From: Owenia fusiformis
Taxonomy: Eukaryota > Annelida > Polychaeta > Sabellida > Oweniidae
Assembly (NCBI GenBank): GCA_903813345.2
Contig: CAIIXF020000006.1
Coordinates: 11,970,348 to 12,034,347 of the forward strand
Length of the DNA stretch: 64,000 nt
Reading direction: 5' to 3'
Shown: positions 1 to 23,159 of the stretch, piece after piece
Layout of the letters: each line of letters starts with the position of its first letter
Position numbering within the stretch: the first letter of the stretch is position 1
The notes under the pieces: model-generated
The model's input: only the letters and a program-made list of their open reading frames with translations
What the model was told of the DNA's origin: nothing
The model's database searches: none
Made by a program: the position numbers and the translations under genes

Positions 1-473
1 GTGGAATGTTTTTGATTTCTCTTTGGATGTTGCCCTTAAGTTGTTCTAGGTCTTTTTGCTTGGAATGAGCATTAAAATACTCCTTCAAATAGCCAAACAG
101 AAAGATGTTTGAGGATGATGATTGCAGACACAGATAATCAGGTCAATTCTCGGCAAATGATTCAGGAGTTACCTTCCAGAGTTAGGCAGGCTAGCATGTA
201 GACCAAATCATATCCAAATGAAAACATAGTGGTCTCAAATTGATACACAAACAAAATCTACACTAGAATCCTAAACAATGCAGTTTCTTGAACCTCTGAC
301 CTCTCTGTGTAAGGGGGCTATCAGACATTGTGAGGGCCTTCCTATTCACCATATTTGACGGCCCATACTTTTTTCACTGAGGCTATTTGAAGGACCATTT
401 TTATGCTAAACCCAAGCTAAGAGACCTAGAACAACTTAAGACCAGCATCCGAACAGAAATCAAAACATTCCAC
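1..473. repeat. Foldback (inverted-repeat) element, possibly cut by window edge
   Basis: The first ~65 bases (1-68) reappear as an imperfect reverse complement at about 408-473. The shared core includes the GTGGAATGTTTTTGATTTCT-like end and an AGTTGTTCTAGGTCT stretch. This gives a stem of about 65 bp around a ~340-bp centre with no open reading frame. The left end coincides with the window start, so the element may extend further. A non-autonomous foldback/MITE-type repeat is the simplest reading. Confidence 0.6.
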
Positions 474-603
474 CAGATATATCAAATGTTATGAACAATG
501 TAGTAGTAAGGATGCAGACTGTCATCGAAAAATTAGGTAACATTGAATATGTGGTGTGAAAGGTAACGGGTTAAAGTATCAACAAGACACACAGTGATAA
601 ATA

Positions 604-1912
604 TCGCACTTTGAAGAGCAAACTGGCCACCATGCAATTTACCCAGCATGGCCAAAACCTAATCAGACCGTGGCACTAGTCTGCTCTTCCATCTGTAAAC
701 ATTTCAAGTTGACAAGGTTAGCGGTTTTCCTGCAATTTTGATGACAAGAATTTATTTGTAGTCTTGAACTTTGGGAAAATTTAGATAACATTGTTTGTGA
801 CCTAATTTGATGACCTTCTACCTTGAAAATTTCACTTTTTCAGACCTCAGTAGGTCTTTTGTAATTAGCTGACCTAAATTTAAATCCAAAATATCAATTT
901 AGAAAATCAAATTTTTTACCTTTTCAAGGCCACTGAAGGTCAACGAAAGGTCAAATGTGAAATCTAAGGTCAGATTTGAACTTCTGAGAACTTGTAGATG
1001 TTTTTAAAAAAAAATTTGGTCAATTTGGAGCAAGTTGAAAAATTCAAAATGGCCACCAAATTGAAAAATTCAAAATGGCCACCATGTAATTCAGCCAGCA
1101 TACCCAAAACCTAATCAGATCTTGGCAATAGTCTGTTCTTGCATCTGTAAAAATTTCAAGTTGAACGGATAAGTGGTTTTCCTGGAATTTTGATGACAAG
1201 ATTTGTTGAAAAATTCAAAATGGCCACCACGTAGTTTACCCAGCATGCCCTTAACCTAATCAGATCTTGGCACTAGTCTGCTATTGCATGTGTAAAAATT
1301 TCAAGTTGAACAGGTTAGTGGTTTTCTTGGAATTTTGATGACAAGAATTGATTTGTAGTCTCAAACTTTGAGAAACTTGGATAACATCATTTGTGACCTA
1401 GTTTAATGACCTTGACTTTCGACCTTTAAAATTTCACTTTTTCAGACCTCAGTAGGTGTTTTGTAATTAAGCTGACCTAAATTTAAATCCAAAATATCAA
1501 TTCAGAAAATCAACTTTTTTGACCTTTTCAAGGTCACTGAAGGTGAATGAAAGGTCAACGAAAGGTCAAATGTGAAATCTAAGGTCAGATTTGAACTTCT
1601 GAGAACTTGTAGATGTTTTTTAAAAAAAAATTTGGTCAATTTGGAGCAAGTTGAAAAATTCAAAATGGCCGCCAAATTAAAAAATTCAAAATGGCCACCA
1701 TGTAATTCAGCCAGCATACCCAAAACCTAATCAGATCTTGGCAATTGTCTGCTCTTGCATCTGTAAAAATTTCAAGTTGAACAGGTAAGCAGTTATCCTG
1801 GAAATTTGATGACAAGATTTAGTTTATGTCCCGCCCACCCGCACGCCCGCACGCCCAAACGCCCGCCCAACAGCACAAGACGACGACAATATAGCACTTT
1901 TTCAAAGTGCGA
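604..1912. mobile_element. TA-flanked ~1.3-kb repeat element with short terminal inverted repeats
   Basis: The left end TCGCACTTTGAA (604-615) is exactly inverted at 1901-1912, and each end is flanked by TA (602-603, 1913-1914), the hallmark of Tc1/mariner-type insertion. Inside are two diverged tandem copies (period ~600 bp) of a GGTCAA/TGACCT-rich segment with repeated AAAATGGCCACC motifs. A C-rich CGCCCGCCC stretch near 1830-1870 lies next to the right end. No transposase frame is visible, so it is non-autonomous or a composite repeat. Related sequence lies in inverse orientation at about 41150-41530. Confidence 0.6.
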
Positions 1913-1916
1913 TAAA

Positions 1917-3255
1917 AAGGCAAAACTGAATAAAAAACTGTGGTATAGGGTAAAAAAATTTCATCTTTTATCTACAAGACCATGCCAAAAATGTCTGAAA
2001 ATATTGATTGGTTTGTCTATGGCGTTGATATACTTTTGGGTACATTTTTTTGAGACACCCTATATATGTATATGCTCTACACTGGGTTATGTTACATTTT
2101 GCCGGTAACAGGGACTTTCACTTAGAAAATGAGGATTAAAGCAAGGATGTATTGACTTAACATGGGGATATGCACTATTGACTTAGCATGGGTATGTCAT
2201 CATATTTCTAAGTCATCATAGATATCTATTTGGCTGATATTTTTGTCACCCTGTGCCTTTTATACATGTCCCATTACCTTTTTAAAGCATTAGACAGTGT
2301 TTTTCAAAATGTTTTAGACACCAAAACATCTGAACATTGCCCCATGCAGATATTTTACTATTGCAAATGTTTGCATCCTTTTGGAAACATCTTTTTGACA
2401 TTTCACAAATTCTATATGATCTAATTAATCAAAACTACTATTTTTTTTTATCAAAATCAATATGATATCATACTTAAAATGCAGTTATGTGGTTAAAATC
2501 TTTTTAATTTTTTTACAAAAAGTTGTTTTTAGAAGGTAACCTTGTGTGACCCCATTTTAGAGGCAAAAGCCCCTGTTACAATTAAAACGAAATATATTTT
2601 CTTAATAAGGAAAGTCAGAACTTTGAAACGATATGTTCATTTTTGTGGCGGATTACCAGACAACATTTCAATTTTTTGGAGCAGGTTAGGCACTATTACA
2701 TTGGCAATAGCATATAGGATGTTTAGCTTTATATGGGGCCTTTAAAGGAAGAATCAGAGATACACACACTTCAATTTAGAAAATATGACTAGAAATGGCA
2801 AGACCCAAAAATATTCTAAAAGCAGAGGTAGCCTAGTTCACAAAATATATGTCATGGAAAATTCACAATGGGCTTTTAAATGGGTACATACAAAATCCAC
2901 GAAGTGACTCATTGTAATTTGTGTTATGAATTTTTCAACCTAGTAAATTCTAAGATGCCACATTCAGATACAACTATTTAGGCTACATGACACTAAAAGG
3001 CCACTTAAGGGACATGTACATGCGCAACTGCATTTAAGTCCATGCTAAAAATATATTTTATTTACATAATTTACAAGACAGGTGTACTACTATTTACATG
3101 CCAGATGAAGGGACATGTGGATTATATTGTTTATAAACAAATCTGTGAACCACGTAAAAACCTAATGAAGTGTTTGTTTTTACATAGCATGTGGCATGTT
3201 AAAGGGACATGTGTAGTGTATTTGCACTGTTATTACAAAGGGTCTTGAATTGTTC
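1917..3255. other. Non-coding AT-rich stretch upstream of the Ly6 exons
   Basis: No convincing exon is visible. Short open frames here are not supported by splice sites, composition or homology. From about 2990 onward a motif of the form AAGGGACATGT recurs irregularly (near 3005, 3110, 3200). The first exon of the Ly6 gene, with signal peptide, could lie here or outside the window; I could not place it. Confidence 0.5.
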
Positions 3256-3803
3256 CATACCCATAGACAGTGTTAAAGGAATCTACATACATGTATTTCA
3301 TTATAGGTCCCACAGACTGTGTTAAAGGAATCTACATACATGTATTTCATTATAGGTCCCAAAGACAGTGTTAAAGGAATCTACATACATGTATTTCATT
3401 ATAGGTCCCACAGACAGTGTTAAAGGAATCTACATACATGTATTTCATTATAGGTCCCAAAGACAGTGTTAAAGGAATCTACATACATGTATTTCATTAA
3501 TAGGTCCCAAAGACAGTGTTAAAGGAATCTACATACATGTATTTCATTATAGGTCCTACAGACAGTGTTAAAGGAATCTACATACATGTATTTCATTATA
3601 GGTCCCAAAGACAGTGTTAAAGGAATCTACATACATGTATTTCATTAATAGGTCCCACAGACAGTGTTAAAGGAATCTACATACATGTATTTCATTATAG
3701 GTCCCAAAGACAGTGTTAAAGGAATCTACATACATGTATTTCATTAATAGGTCCCACAGACAGTGTTAAAGGAATCTATATACATGTATTTCATTAACAG
3801 GTC
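3256..3803. repeat. 49-bp minisatellite, about 11 copies
   Basis: A unit of ~49 bp containing GACAGTGTTAAAGGAATCTA, then CATACATGTATTTCATTATA, then GGTCCCAAA/CA repeats about 11 times with one or two substitutions per copy. Some copies carry an extra A (ATTAATAGG). The array ends about 75 bp before the Ly6 splice acceptor at 3875-3876. Each unit ends in TTTCATTATAGGT, which looks like a weak splice acceptor, and the TTAAAGGAAT motif also occurs just before the real acceptor (about 3847-3856). Confidence 0.95.
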
Positions 3804-3876
3804 ATCTTAAAGGGACTTGTGTTTTGCATAAACATAAACATGCCAGTTTAAAGGAATTTGTGTGTTATTCTTGCAG

Positions 3877-4672
3877 GTGTATCATTGCTGTGCTACGAGT
3901 GTGTGAGCACTAAAAATCCATCATGTGGCAGGTACTTTGATTCCACATCGCACACACCAGTGAATTGTGAAGAGCAGGAAGGGAGTAACAAGACATACAC
4001 ATGTGCTGCACAGAGACAAACAGGTTCAAAACTAAATATAAGCCGGAATCATTTAGAGGCATTTTGGTCTCAAATTTATATAAAAGATTAATATATATCA
4101 GATTAAAACCAATGATTATCTCAATTTTTTTTATCTAAATAGAACATATGATATTTAAACGATATGTGCCTAAAAGATTATTAAGTCGAGACATTTTTTA
4201 AAGTTGCTTTAGCCACTGGAATGTATATCTGCTTCTCCCTCAGGCAAAATGTTTTGAAATCATGGTTATCTCACACACAAAAACACTCATAGTAAACTCA
4301 ATATGGCCATCGACTATGTGATTTAGTATAAATGTATTTTTAAATTTCCAAAAATGCAATTTTGTTTGTTTTTTGTCTTTTCATCGACCTTAAATCATAT
4401 TTTCAGAACACCAGTTTTCCATCCTACGAGGCTGCTACCCCCTGAACCTAATACCAGGTCTTAATGACTCAAATGGCTGCCGAATGTTCATGAACCCTAG
4501 CAACAACTACTCCGCACTTTACTGCTTCTGTAACACCGACAACTGTAATGATTCATGGTCCATACATAAGGGGGTCTCGGGGGTCTACTCTTTACATGGT
4601 CCATTACTTCATTTAGCCCTATGTGCTACTTTTCTATTTATATACAACAGATTGATAGTCAGAGAGAGTTGA
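3877..4672 (+). CDS. Ly6/three-finger domain protein, GPI-anchored type (3' two exons)
   Basis: Two coding exons are visible, 3877-4023 and 4407-4672, joined in phase 1. The first begins after TTCTTGCAG and the second after ATTTTCAG. The product starts inside a Ly6/uPAR fold: LLCYECVS gives the first Cys pair, with further Cys in the first exon, then RGCYP, NGC and the family-defining end CFCNTDNCND. After that Asn-Asp the chain runs through a short spacer into a hydrophobic tail (PLLHLALCATFLFIY) followed by a few polar residues and stop, as expected for a GPI-attachment signal. The pattern resembles sleepless/quiver-like and other invertebrate Ly6 proteins, which sit on the outer membrane face and modulate channels or receptors; the exact target is unknown. 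The upstream signal-peptide exon, expected to end in phase 1, was not found. The donor at 4024 (GTTCAA) is weak. Confidence 0.8.
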
Positions 4673-4950
4673 TTCTCGTTTCCAGTGTGGTGTAAATATA
4701 ATGTACAAATTGTAATATACAAAAATAGAGGAACAGATTGTTTAAGATTACACCGGAAATCTCCATCTCAAATGGTACATTTTGGTACAATTTTTCATGT
4801 ACTTTGCACCATTAGCAGTACAGTTTGTGATATGGTACTGTTTAGTAATTGTACTCAGTACTGTTGCAGAGTGGCAGGGTAGTGCATGTAGGATCAGTAG
4901 GAAAGATGTACCATAGCCTTCCTACAGACCCTATAAATGAACATGTACTC

Positions 4951-4956
4951 AATAAA
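4951..4956 (+). terminator. Poly(A) signal candidate for the Ly6 gene
   Basis: AATAAA occurs 279 bp after the Ly6 stop codon, on the coding strand, followed by an A-run. Position and motif fit a polyadenylation signal. Use is inferred, not shown. Confidence 0.5.
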
Positions 4957-4959
4957 AAA

Positions 4960-7121
4960 AGTATCAAAGACAAAATGTAATTGTGCCAATTATGTTTTTA
5001 TCAAGATCATGAAAATTATGTAGTAAATTGTAATTGTGCATGTGAATGTGATGATTGTGTTGTTTTCATGATGAATATGTTGTAATCATGACAATTATGT
5101 TGTAATCGTGACAATTATGTTGTAATAATCATGATGATGATTGTGTTGCAATTGTGAAGATTTTTATTTGAAATGCAAGAGTGAACTTGGTCAGGAATTT
5201 TATGATCGGCATGAAGGCACTGCGTCATGGAGAAAGACATTTTGAGATATTGTCTATGAAGAATATTATATCAATATTCTGCAATAAATTGCAGGAAACA
5301 TCCCACTTCAAAAAAGTATTGACGGAGATCTGATGATCGAAAAGAACATTATTATTTATCATAATGGCATGTGCATGCAGATCGAAAAATGCTTACTCTG
5401 TATCCATTAGTATACTATTCATTTGACTTTCCATCTTAAAAGAGGGCTTCATCTGCACTCTTTAAGATGTCAATAAAAATTTGACCAATAAAAACTAATA
5501 ACAAGTTATGTTTGTTTCAAACTAAGCTCTGCACTCAGGGTTAACATATTCATTCTGTACATAATGTAACCACAGACTCATTGGCTCGTTACATTTTGCG
5601 TCAAATATCACATTTCTCGAGTTCGGTGGCATTTAAAGTTCAATGGGTACAGGCCAAATGTGACAGAATTGATCATATATACTAATGCTGATCACAATTG
5701 TAAATTTTATTATCACAGATGTATTTATTTTCAGGGAATTTTGTTTCAGATAGCTGACAATATTTGATAAGGTTCAATTATAGATTATAGGGAGTTTAAG
5801 CTTGCATATAATACGGAAACGCCAACGTATGACCAATCCTGCATACAAATGCATCGCTTAAATATTTTTCATTCAAATTTAGGCTGTGAAAAACATCGCA
5901 AGCTGAAACTCCCAATTGTAAACAATGTGTACCCTAAACAGAAATTTAATACATCCCTCTTTTCAAATACATGTGAGGGCACTGTCCAGGCCATGACAGG
6001 ATTTCAAGTTAAGCTAAGCCAATCAAACCAAATTAATGCCAAAAACATTAATCAAATGACCAATATCTGTAATTCTTGTCATATCCCAAAAAACTTATGA
6101 AAACATTTTGAATTTATAATATGTGACTTACACAATATTTTTGGCTTATCTATGTATTGTATTGTATTGTATCCTTTATTATGATGAGAATTACGGCCAA
6201 TAAAATAATGTCTGATATATCTGTATTTGTATGTAATGAAGATTATCATAATATATACACAATATACCTAATAATTAACTAAAAATGTGTTTTTGCCTTC
6301 TGTATCATGTGTGTTAGTATATATTGGGTTGATTTGGTGCTTTTTAAGTTATGATTTGACCACTTTCTGGATATTGACCACTTAATTTGACAGACTTGCA
6401 AAAATTACTTAAAATACTCTACGATATAGTATGTAATATTATAATTGTTATTGTGAAAGATTAAAGGAAGTTGACTCTGTTTTCCTGTTTTTTCCTCACT
6501 TTTTCGTATCACTTTCTAAAAATGTGACAGTTCTGAATTTCAGAATAACTCTTTGATTTTTAGGTTTTCTGGCAAAAGGCACATTTCTGCCCTTTTAATC
6601 TTCAATCTGAACAGATATCTCAATCTATTTTCAAAAAGTAAAAATGGGATTTTTTGGAAAACATTGGCATTATCTTTAAAGGAGAACTCTATCCTTTCTA
6701 ACTCATTTAAGACCTTGTATATAATTGGGTGCCAAATTACCCTGATTTACAATAACGAGTATGTATTTAGCGTCAAAAACCTGAAAAGTATAACCTTCTG
6801 ACCTTATGTTGTATTTTTGAATGTACTAGCCATGGAGTTTAATCATTTTTTCTTATTTGATGTAAACATCTATTATTTGTAAGTAGTTGAAAAATAAACT
6901 TCATCTTAAATTATTCACAAAATAAAAGAAGTTGTGAGTTAACCCAATCTATTTGTTTGAAAGGTAAAACAAATAACTTATAAGTTTTAAGATAAAACAA
7001 ATAACTAATAAATTAATTGTAGTTTTCTGATTTTCTCCGGACTGTCTTATGTACTGGCAACAAAAATCCATAATTTCAAGTGATTGAAAAATAAATTTCA
7101 TTTTCTTATTTCAATGATGTA
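4960..7121. other. Intergenic AT-rich stretch
   Basis: Between the end of the Ly6 gene and the end of ABCF1 no exon is recognisable. A loose repetition of TGTTGTAATCATGACAATTA-like words lies at about 5020-5150, and a short ATTGT run near 6160-6170. Open frames of 60-83 codons here are chance in AT-rich DNA. Confidence 0.5.
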
Positions 7122-7127
7122 TTTATT
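7122..7127 (-). terminator. Poly(A) signal candidate for ABCF1
   Basis: AATAAA on the minus strand lies 222 bp beyond the ABCF1 stop. It is the expected position for a 3' end; other AATAAA-like words occur nearby in this AT-rich region. Confidence 0.35.
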
Positions 7128-7348
7128 TGATTTTCATTTCTGATGATTCACCAATAATACCATGATTTATAATACAACTGTGAAGGTTAAAATCTTTTGT
7201 CACAAATATTAACCAAATTATACTCAAAATTCCTGGAATCTTTCGGTTCAGTCTATGGCAAATAGTAGAGAATGTTGATAGTTGTTTAACGAACCGCTCT
7301 AAAGTACTGTTCCTCATTTAAGCATTTTGTAATTTGATTTGGAAAATA

Positions 7349-20752
<13,404 letters not shown>

Positions 20753-20880
20753 CTTGGTGTCCAATCGGAACCTTTGAATTTAGCTCGAAATACCACTTGA
20801 AATTAATATGATATGAACAGCAAAGTAGAAGTTATATTGAAATAAATTACAGAAAATGAAAAAATATTGCAGACTTTTTA

Positions 20881-20907
20881 ACTTCCGGTAATTTGAAGCA
20901 TGCGCAT
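20881..20907. promoter_or_regulatory. ETS- and NRF1-like sites in the ABCF1 promoter
   Basis: About 130 bp upstream of the ABCF1 start codon lie ACTTCCGG (20881-20888, a reverse ETS site CCGGAAGT) and CATGCGCAT (20899-20907, NRF1-like). This pairing is common in TATA-less housekeeping promoters. Binding is inferred from motif matches only. Confidence 0.4.
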
Positions 20908-20963
20908 TGTACTGAAAATAGCGAAACCAAAGTTTGTTTACATCCGGTCGGTGCTCCAGCTTT

Positions 20964-20980
20964 TTCTAGAAAATCGAGAA
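20964..20980 (+). promoter_or_regulatory. Heat shock element upstream of the sHSP gene
   Basis: TTCTAGAA (20964-20971) is a perfect pair of inverted HSF half-sites (TTCnnGAA). A third GAA at 20978-20980 is one base out of the canonical 5-bp spacing. It lies about 65 bp upstream of the TATA box, where HSF sites normally sit. Confidence 0.6.
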
Positions 20981-21002
20981 GCATCTACGTTTTTGTAGAT
21001 GC
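20981..21002. promoter_or_regulatory. Perfect 8-bp stem hairpin between HSE and TATA box
   Basis: GCATCTAC (20981-20988) and GTAGATGC (20995-21002) are exact inverse complements around a GTTTTT spacer. It could be a palindromic factor site or chance. Its position between the heat shock element and TATA box makes it worth noting. Confidence 0.4.
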
Positions 21003-21033
21003 AATGAGATAAGTCCAGAGGGTCATCTGTGAG

Positions 21034-21041
21034 TATATAAG
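21034..21041 (+). promoter_or_regulatory. TATA box of the sHSP gene
   Basis: TATATAAG matches the TATA consensus. It lies 146 bp before the ATG and ~65 bp after the heat shock element, predicting transcription start near 21065. Confidence 0.6.
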
Positions 21042-21186
21042 CAGAGACTGTCGCCGAATACTCAGATCAACTTTCAAAGCTAACTGAACGGTATAGCAAG
21101 CGACAGGATAAGGCATTGGACTAGCATAGACTACAAAGTGACTTATTGTGATTATTACAGGAACACATCAGCACTCTACATAAGAC

Positions 21187-22568
21187 ATGGCATTTTCATT
21201 TGGCTACACACCGTCATACAGACGAAGACACAGGTAAATAACAATAATATTTCTATCGAGACATGGGCACTCATTTCACTCAAGACTAAACACATCATAC
21301 CATTACAGAGATTCTCTCCAGATATGCTAATATTAGGATGTGATTTTATTTGAACTTGTAATATGTGAACTGCAATAATGTAGATTTTCATAGCAGATTT
21401 CACAGTATTTGTGTAGATATATGTACAAGAGCTCACTCAAGTTTGTCATTACATGTAAATTCTGCACATGCAAATTGCATTGAAATCCATCTGAGACTAA
21501 CATAAATTTTATGTTAGTCTCAGAATCCATCAATCTACAATAGTGGGCATATCTAGTCTAATATCATTTTCTTATTTCTGAATTGTTTCATTTTTAAGCA
21601 CTTAACAATTTGTTGTTTTTTAAATGAAATACCTAGTAGATAATGTACAATATTGTGCAGTATTTACATGTATAGAGAGAAACATGAGGTTTCTAATTTG
21701 GAATTTGATAAACTTGTTATAAGATTTCATTTACAGGTACCCTTATGCTCTATAAAATTTTATTTACAGGTACCCTTATGCTCTATTTGACACTTCTCCG
21801 CTGGACAACATTATCGCGCCTCCCACATCCAGGTGGTTCTGGGATTCCGATGAAGAGGAGCAGGCTTATCCTTACAACCAGCTCTGCCAATTGATGCACC
21901 TTGTTGATGGGAATGACCCTACATGTAAACCACAGGTGCGTAAGAATCCTGAGTGGCATCAGGTAGTCGATACACACCAATATGATGAAGAGGATGTCAA
22001 AGTGTCTGTCGATGGGCACTCTGTCATTGTTACTGCCAAACATGAGACGACAAATGGAGAGGACTTTGACATGATTCAAATGAATCGCTGTTTCAAGGTC
22101 GGCCAAGATGTGGATCTTTCAAAATTGAAGACAAAATTCTGGAAAGGTCACCTTGTGATGAAAGCCCCAAAGAAAGATACTAAGGAGGAGCGTGAACTTG
22201 CAGTGGAGTGTACAGATGACGCCAAATCTAAAGCTGCAGTTGAAAAATCAAACCAAGAAAAATCACTCTCTTGCGTTGACCCTAAGGACTTCAAACTAAG
22301 TCTGAATCTGAGTGCGTTCAGCCCTGAAGATATCAAAATTAAAACAAGTGGAAACACAGTTACAGTAAAAGCCCAAAAGGAAAACACGTCTGATGACCAT
22401 TATTCCAAGATGTCTTTCTACAGAAGCTTCGTTCTCCCAGATAATGTTGATGCCCACAGCCTGAAGTCAAAGTTTGATGCCGATGGTCAGCTTTGCATAA
22501 CAATGAGTGATCAAGAGGAAGCCAAGAAAGAAAATGATGCTTCAAACAAAGTTGGTGCTGAGAAATAA
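21187..22568 (+). CDS. Small heat shock protein with two tandem alpha-crystallin domains
   Basis: Two exons, 21187-21233 and 21770-22568, encode 281 aa. Exon 1 gives MAFSFGYTPSYRRRHR and joins in frame to YPYALFD. Small heat shock proteins are ATP-independent chaperones that hold unfolding proteins, normally as oligomers in the cytosol. Two alpha-crystallin domains are visible. ACD1 covers ~77-147, with a conserved Arg in MNRCF (R121) and the end motif GHL. ACD2 covers ~186-260, beginning VDPKDFKLSLNLSAFSPED, with FYRSF (R233), LPDNVD and GQL. ACD1 is the more diverged. The Lys/Glu-rich linker and C-terminal tail lack an obvious I-x-I motif. The N terminus is aromatic- and Arg-rich, as usual. 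The upstream heat shock element and TATA box predict heat induction. The acceptor of exon 2 is duplicated 33 bp upstream (21736); use of that copy gives a stop after five codons, so the 21769 acceptor is required. Confidence 0.93.
21484..21531. repeat. 33-bp palindrome flanked by 8-bp direct repeats
   Basis: CTGAGACTAACATAAA at 21491 and its inverse make a near-perfect palindrome to 21523. Both sides carry AATCCATC (21484-21491, sharing one base with the palindrome, and 21524-21531). The arrangement resembles a target-site duplication around a minimal inverted-repeat insertion, in intron 1 of the sHSP gene. Confidence 0.6.
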
Positions 22569-22746
22569 CTTGCTGTATGTTAATGATAATATACAGTACA
22601 GTGATGTACAATAACAAACAGTGAGGAAATATCACGAGATGAAAATGAACAATAACAGGCCAACACCAACATATCATCAAAAGTGATGAACAGTTACAGA
22701 CAATGATGAACATTAAACCACAATGATGAACTACTGTATAACAGAT

Positions 22747-23105
22747 AATGTTAAATAATTTTCTTTGTTTTTGCTTATAAATGTTCTCAGTGTTGTTTCT
22801 GAAAATGTACATAATCCTAAAGTTGCCAAGAGAGCAAATACTGTAATTATTAGTTAGGCATTCTTTGCACAAATAGTTGTTAAACATTTTTTTGTTCAAG
22901 AATACAATTATTTGCTTATAAATATTTTATAGTTGTAAGTTTAGAGCGGTGAGTTCATAGTTGCCCAGCCAGGAAATGCTGTAATTACATGTCGTTTTTG
23001 CAGACAATATTTCTTTGTTTTTGTTGAAGAATACAATTATGCGCTTATAAATGTTTTCAGTATTGTGCTTGATAATGCACATAATCCTAAAGTTGCCAAG
23101 AGTTC
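22747..23105. repeat. Tandem duplication within the sHSP 3' UTR
   Basis: Two diverged copies share TTTCTTTGTTTTTG, GCTTATAAATGTT, and the 21 bases around CATAATCCTAAAGTTGCCAA (about 22809-22830 and 23080-23101). The duplication doubles part of the untranslated region before the poly(A) signal. Confidence 0.7.
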
Positions 23106-23129
23106 ATTTTATGTGAATAATATCTTTGT

Positions 23130-23135
23130 AATAAA
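23130..23135 (+). terminator. Poly(A) signal candidate for the sHSP gene
   Basis: AATAAA lies 562 bp after the stop and just after the second copy of the 3' UTR duplication, giving a plausible transcript end near 23155. Confidence 0.45.
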
Positions 23136-23159
23136 TTCTATAAAACTAGACTCCATGTC

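Noticed and set aside
20753-20764. Alternative ABCF1 start four codons upstream
   Set aside because: The upstream codon is TTG, not ATG. The ATG at 20752 gives the family-typical MPK start.
21737-21769. Upstream acceptor as the start of sHSP exon 2
   Set aside because: It leads to a stop codon after five residues; the second copy of the acceptor gives the full protein.
21783-22106. 107-codon minus-strand open frame
   Set aside because: Antisense shadow of sHSP exon 2.
22360-22899. 179-codon minus-strand open frame
   Set aside because: It is antisense to the sHSP coding exon and 3' UTR. Its composition is what reverse translation of that exon gives, with no family match.
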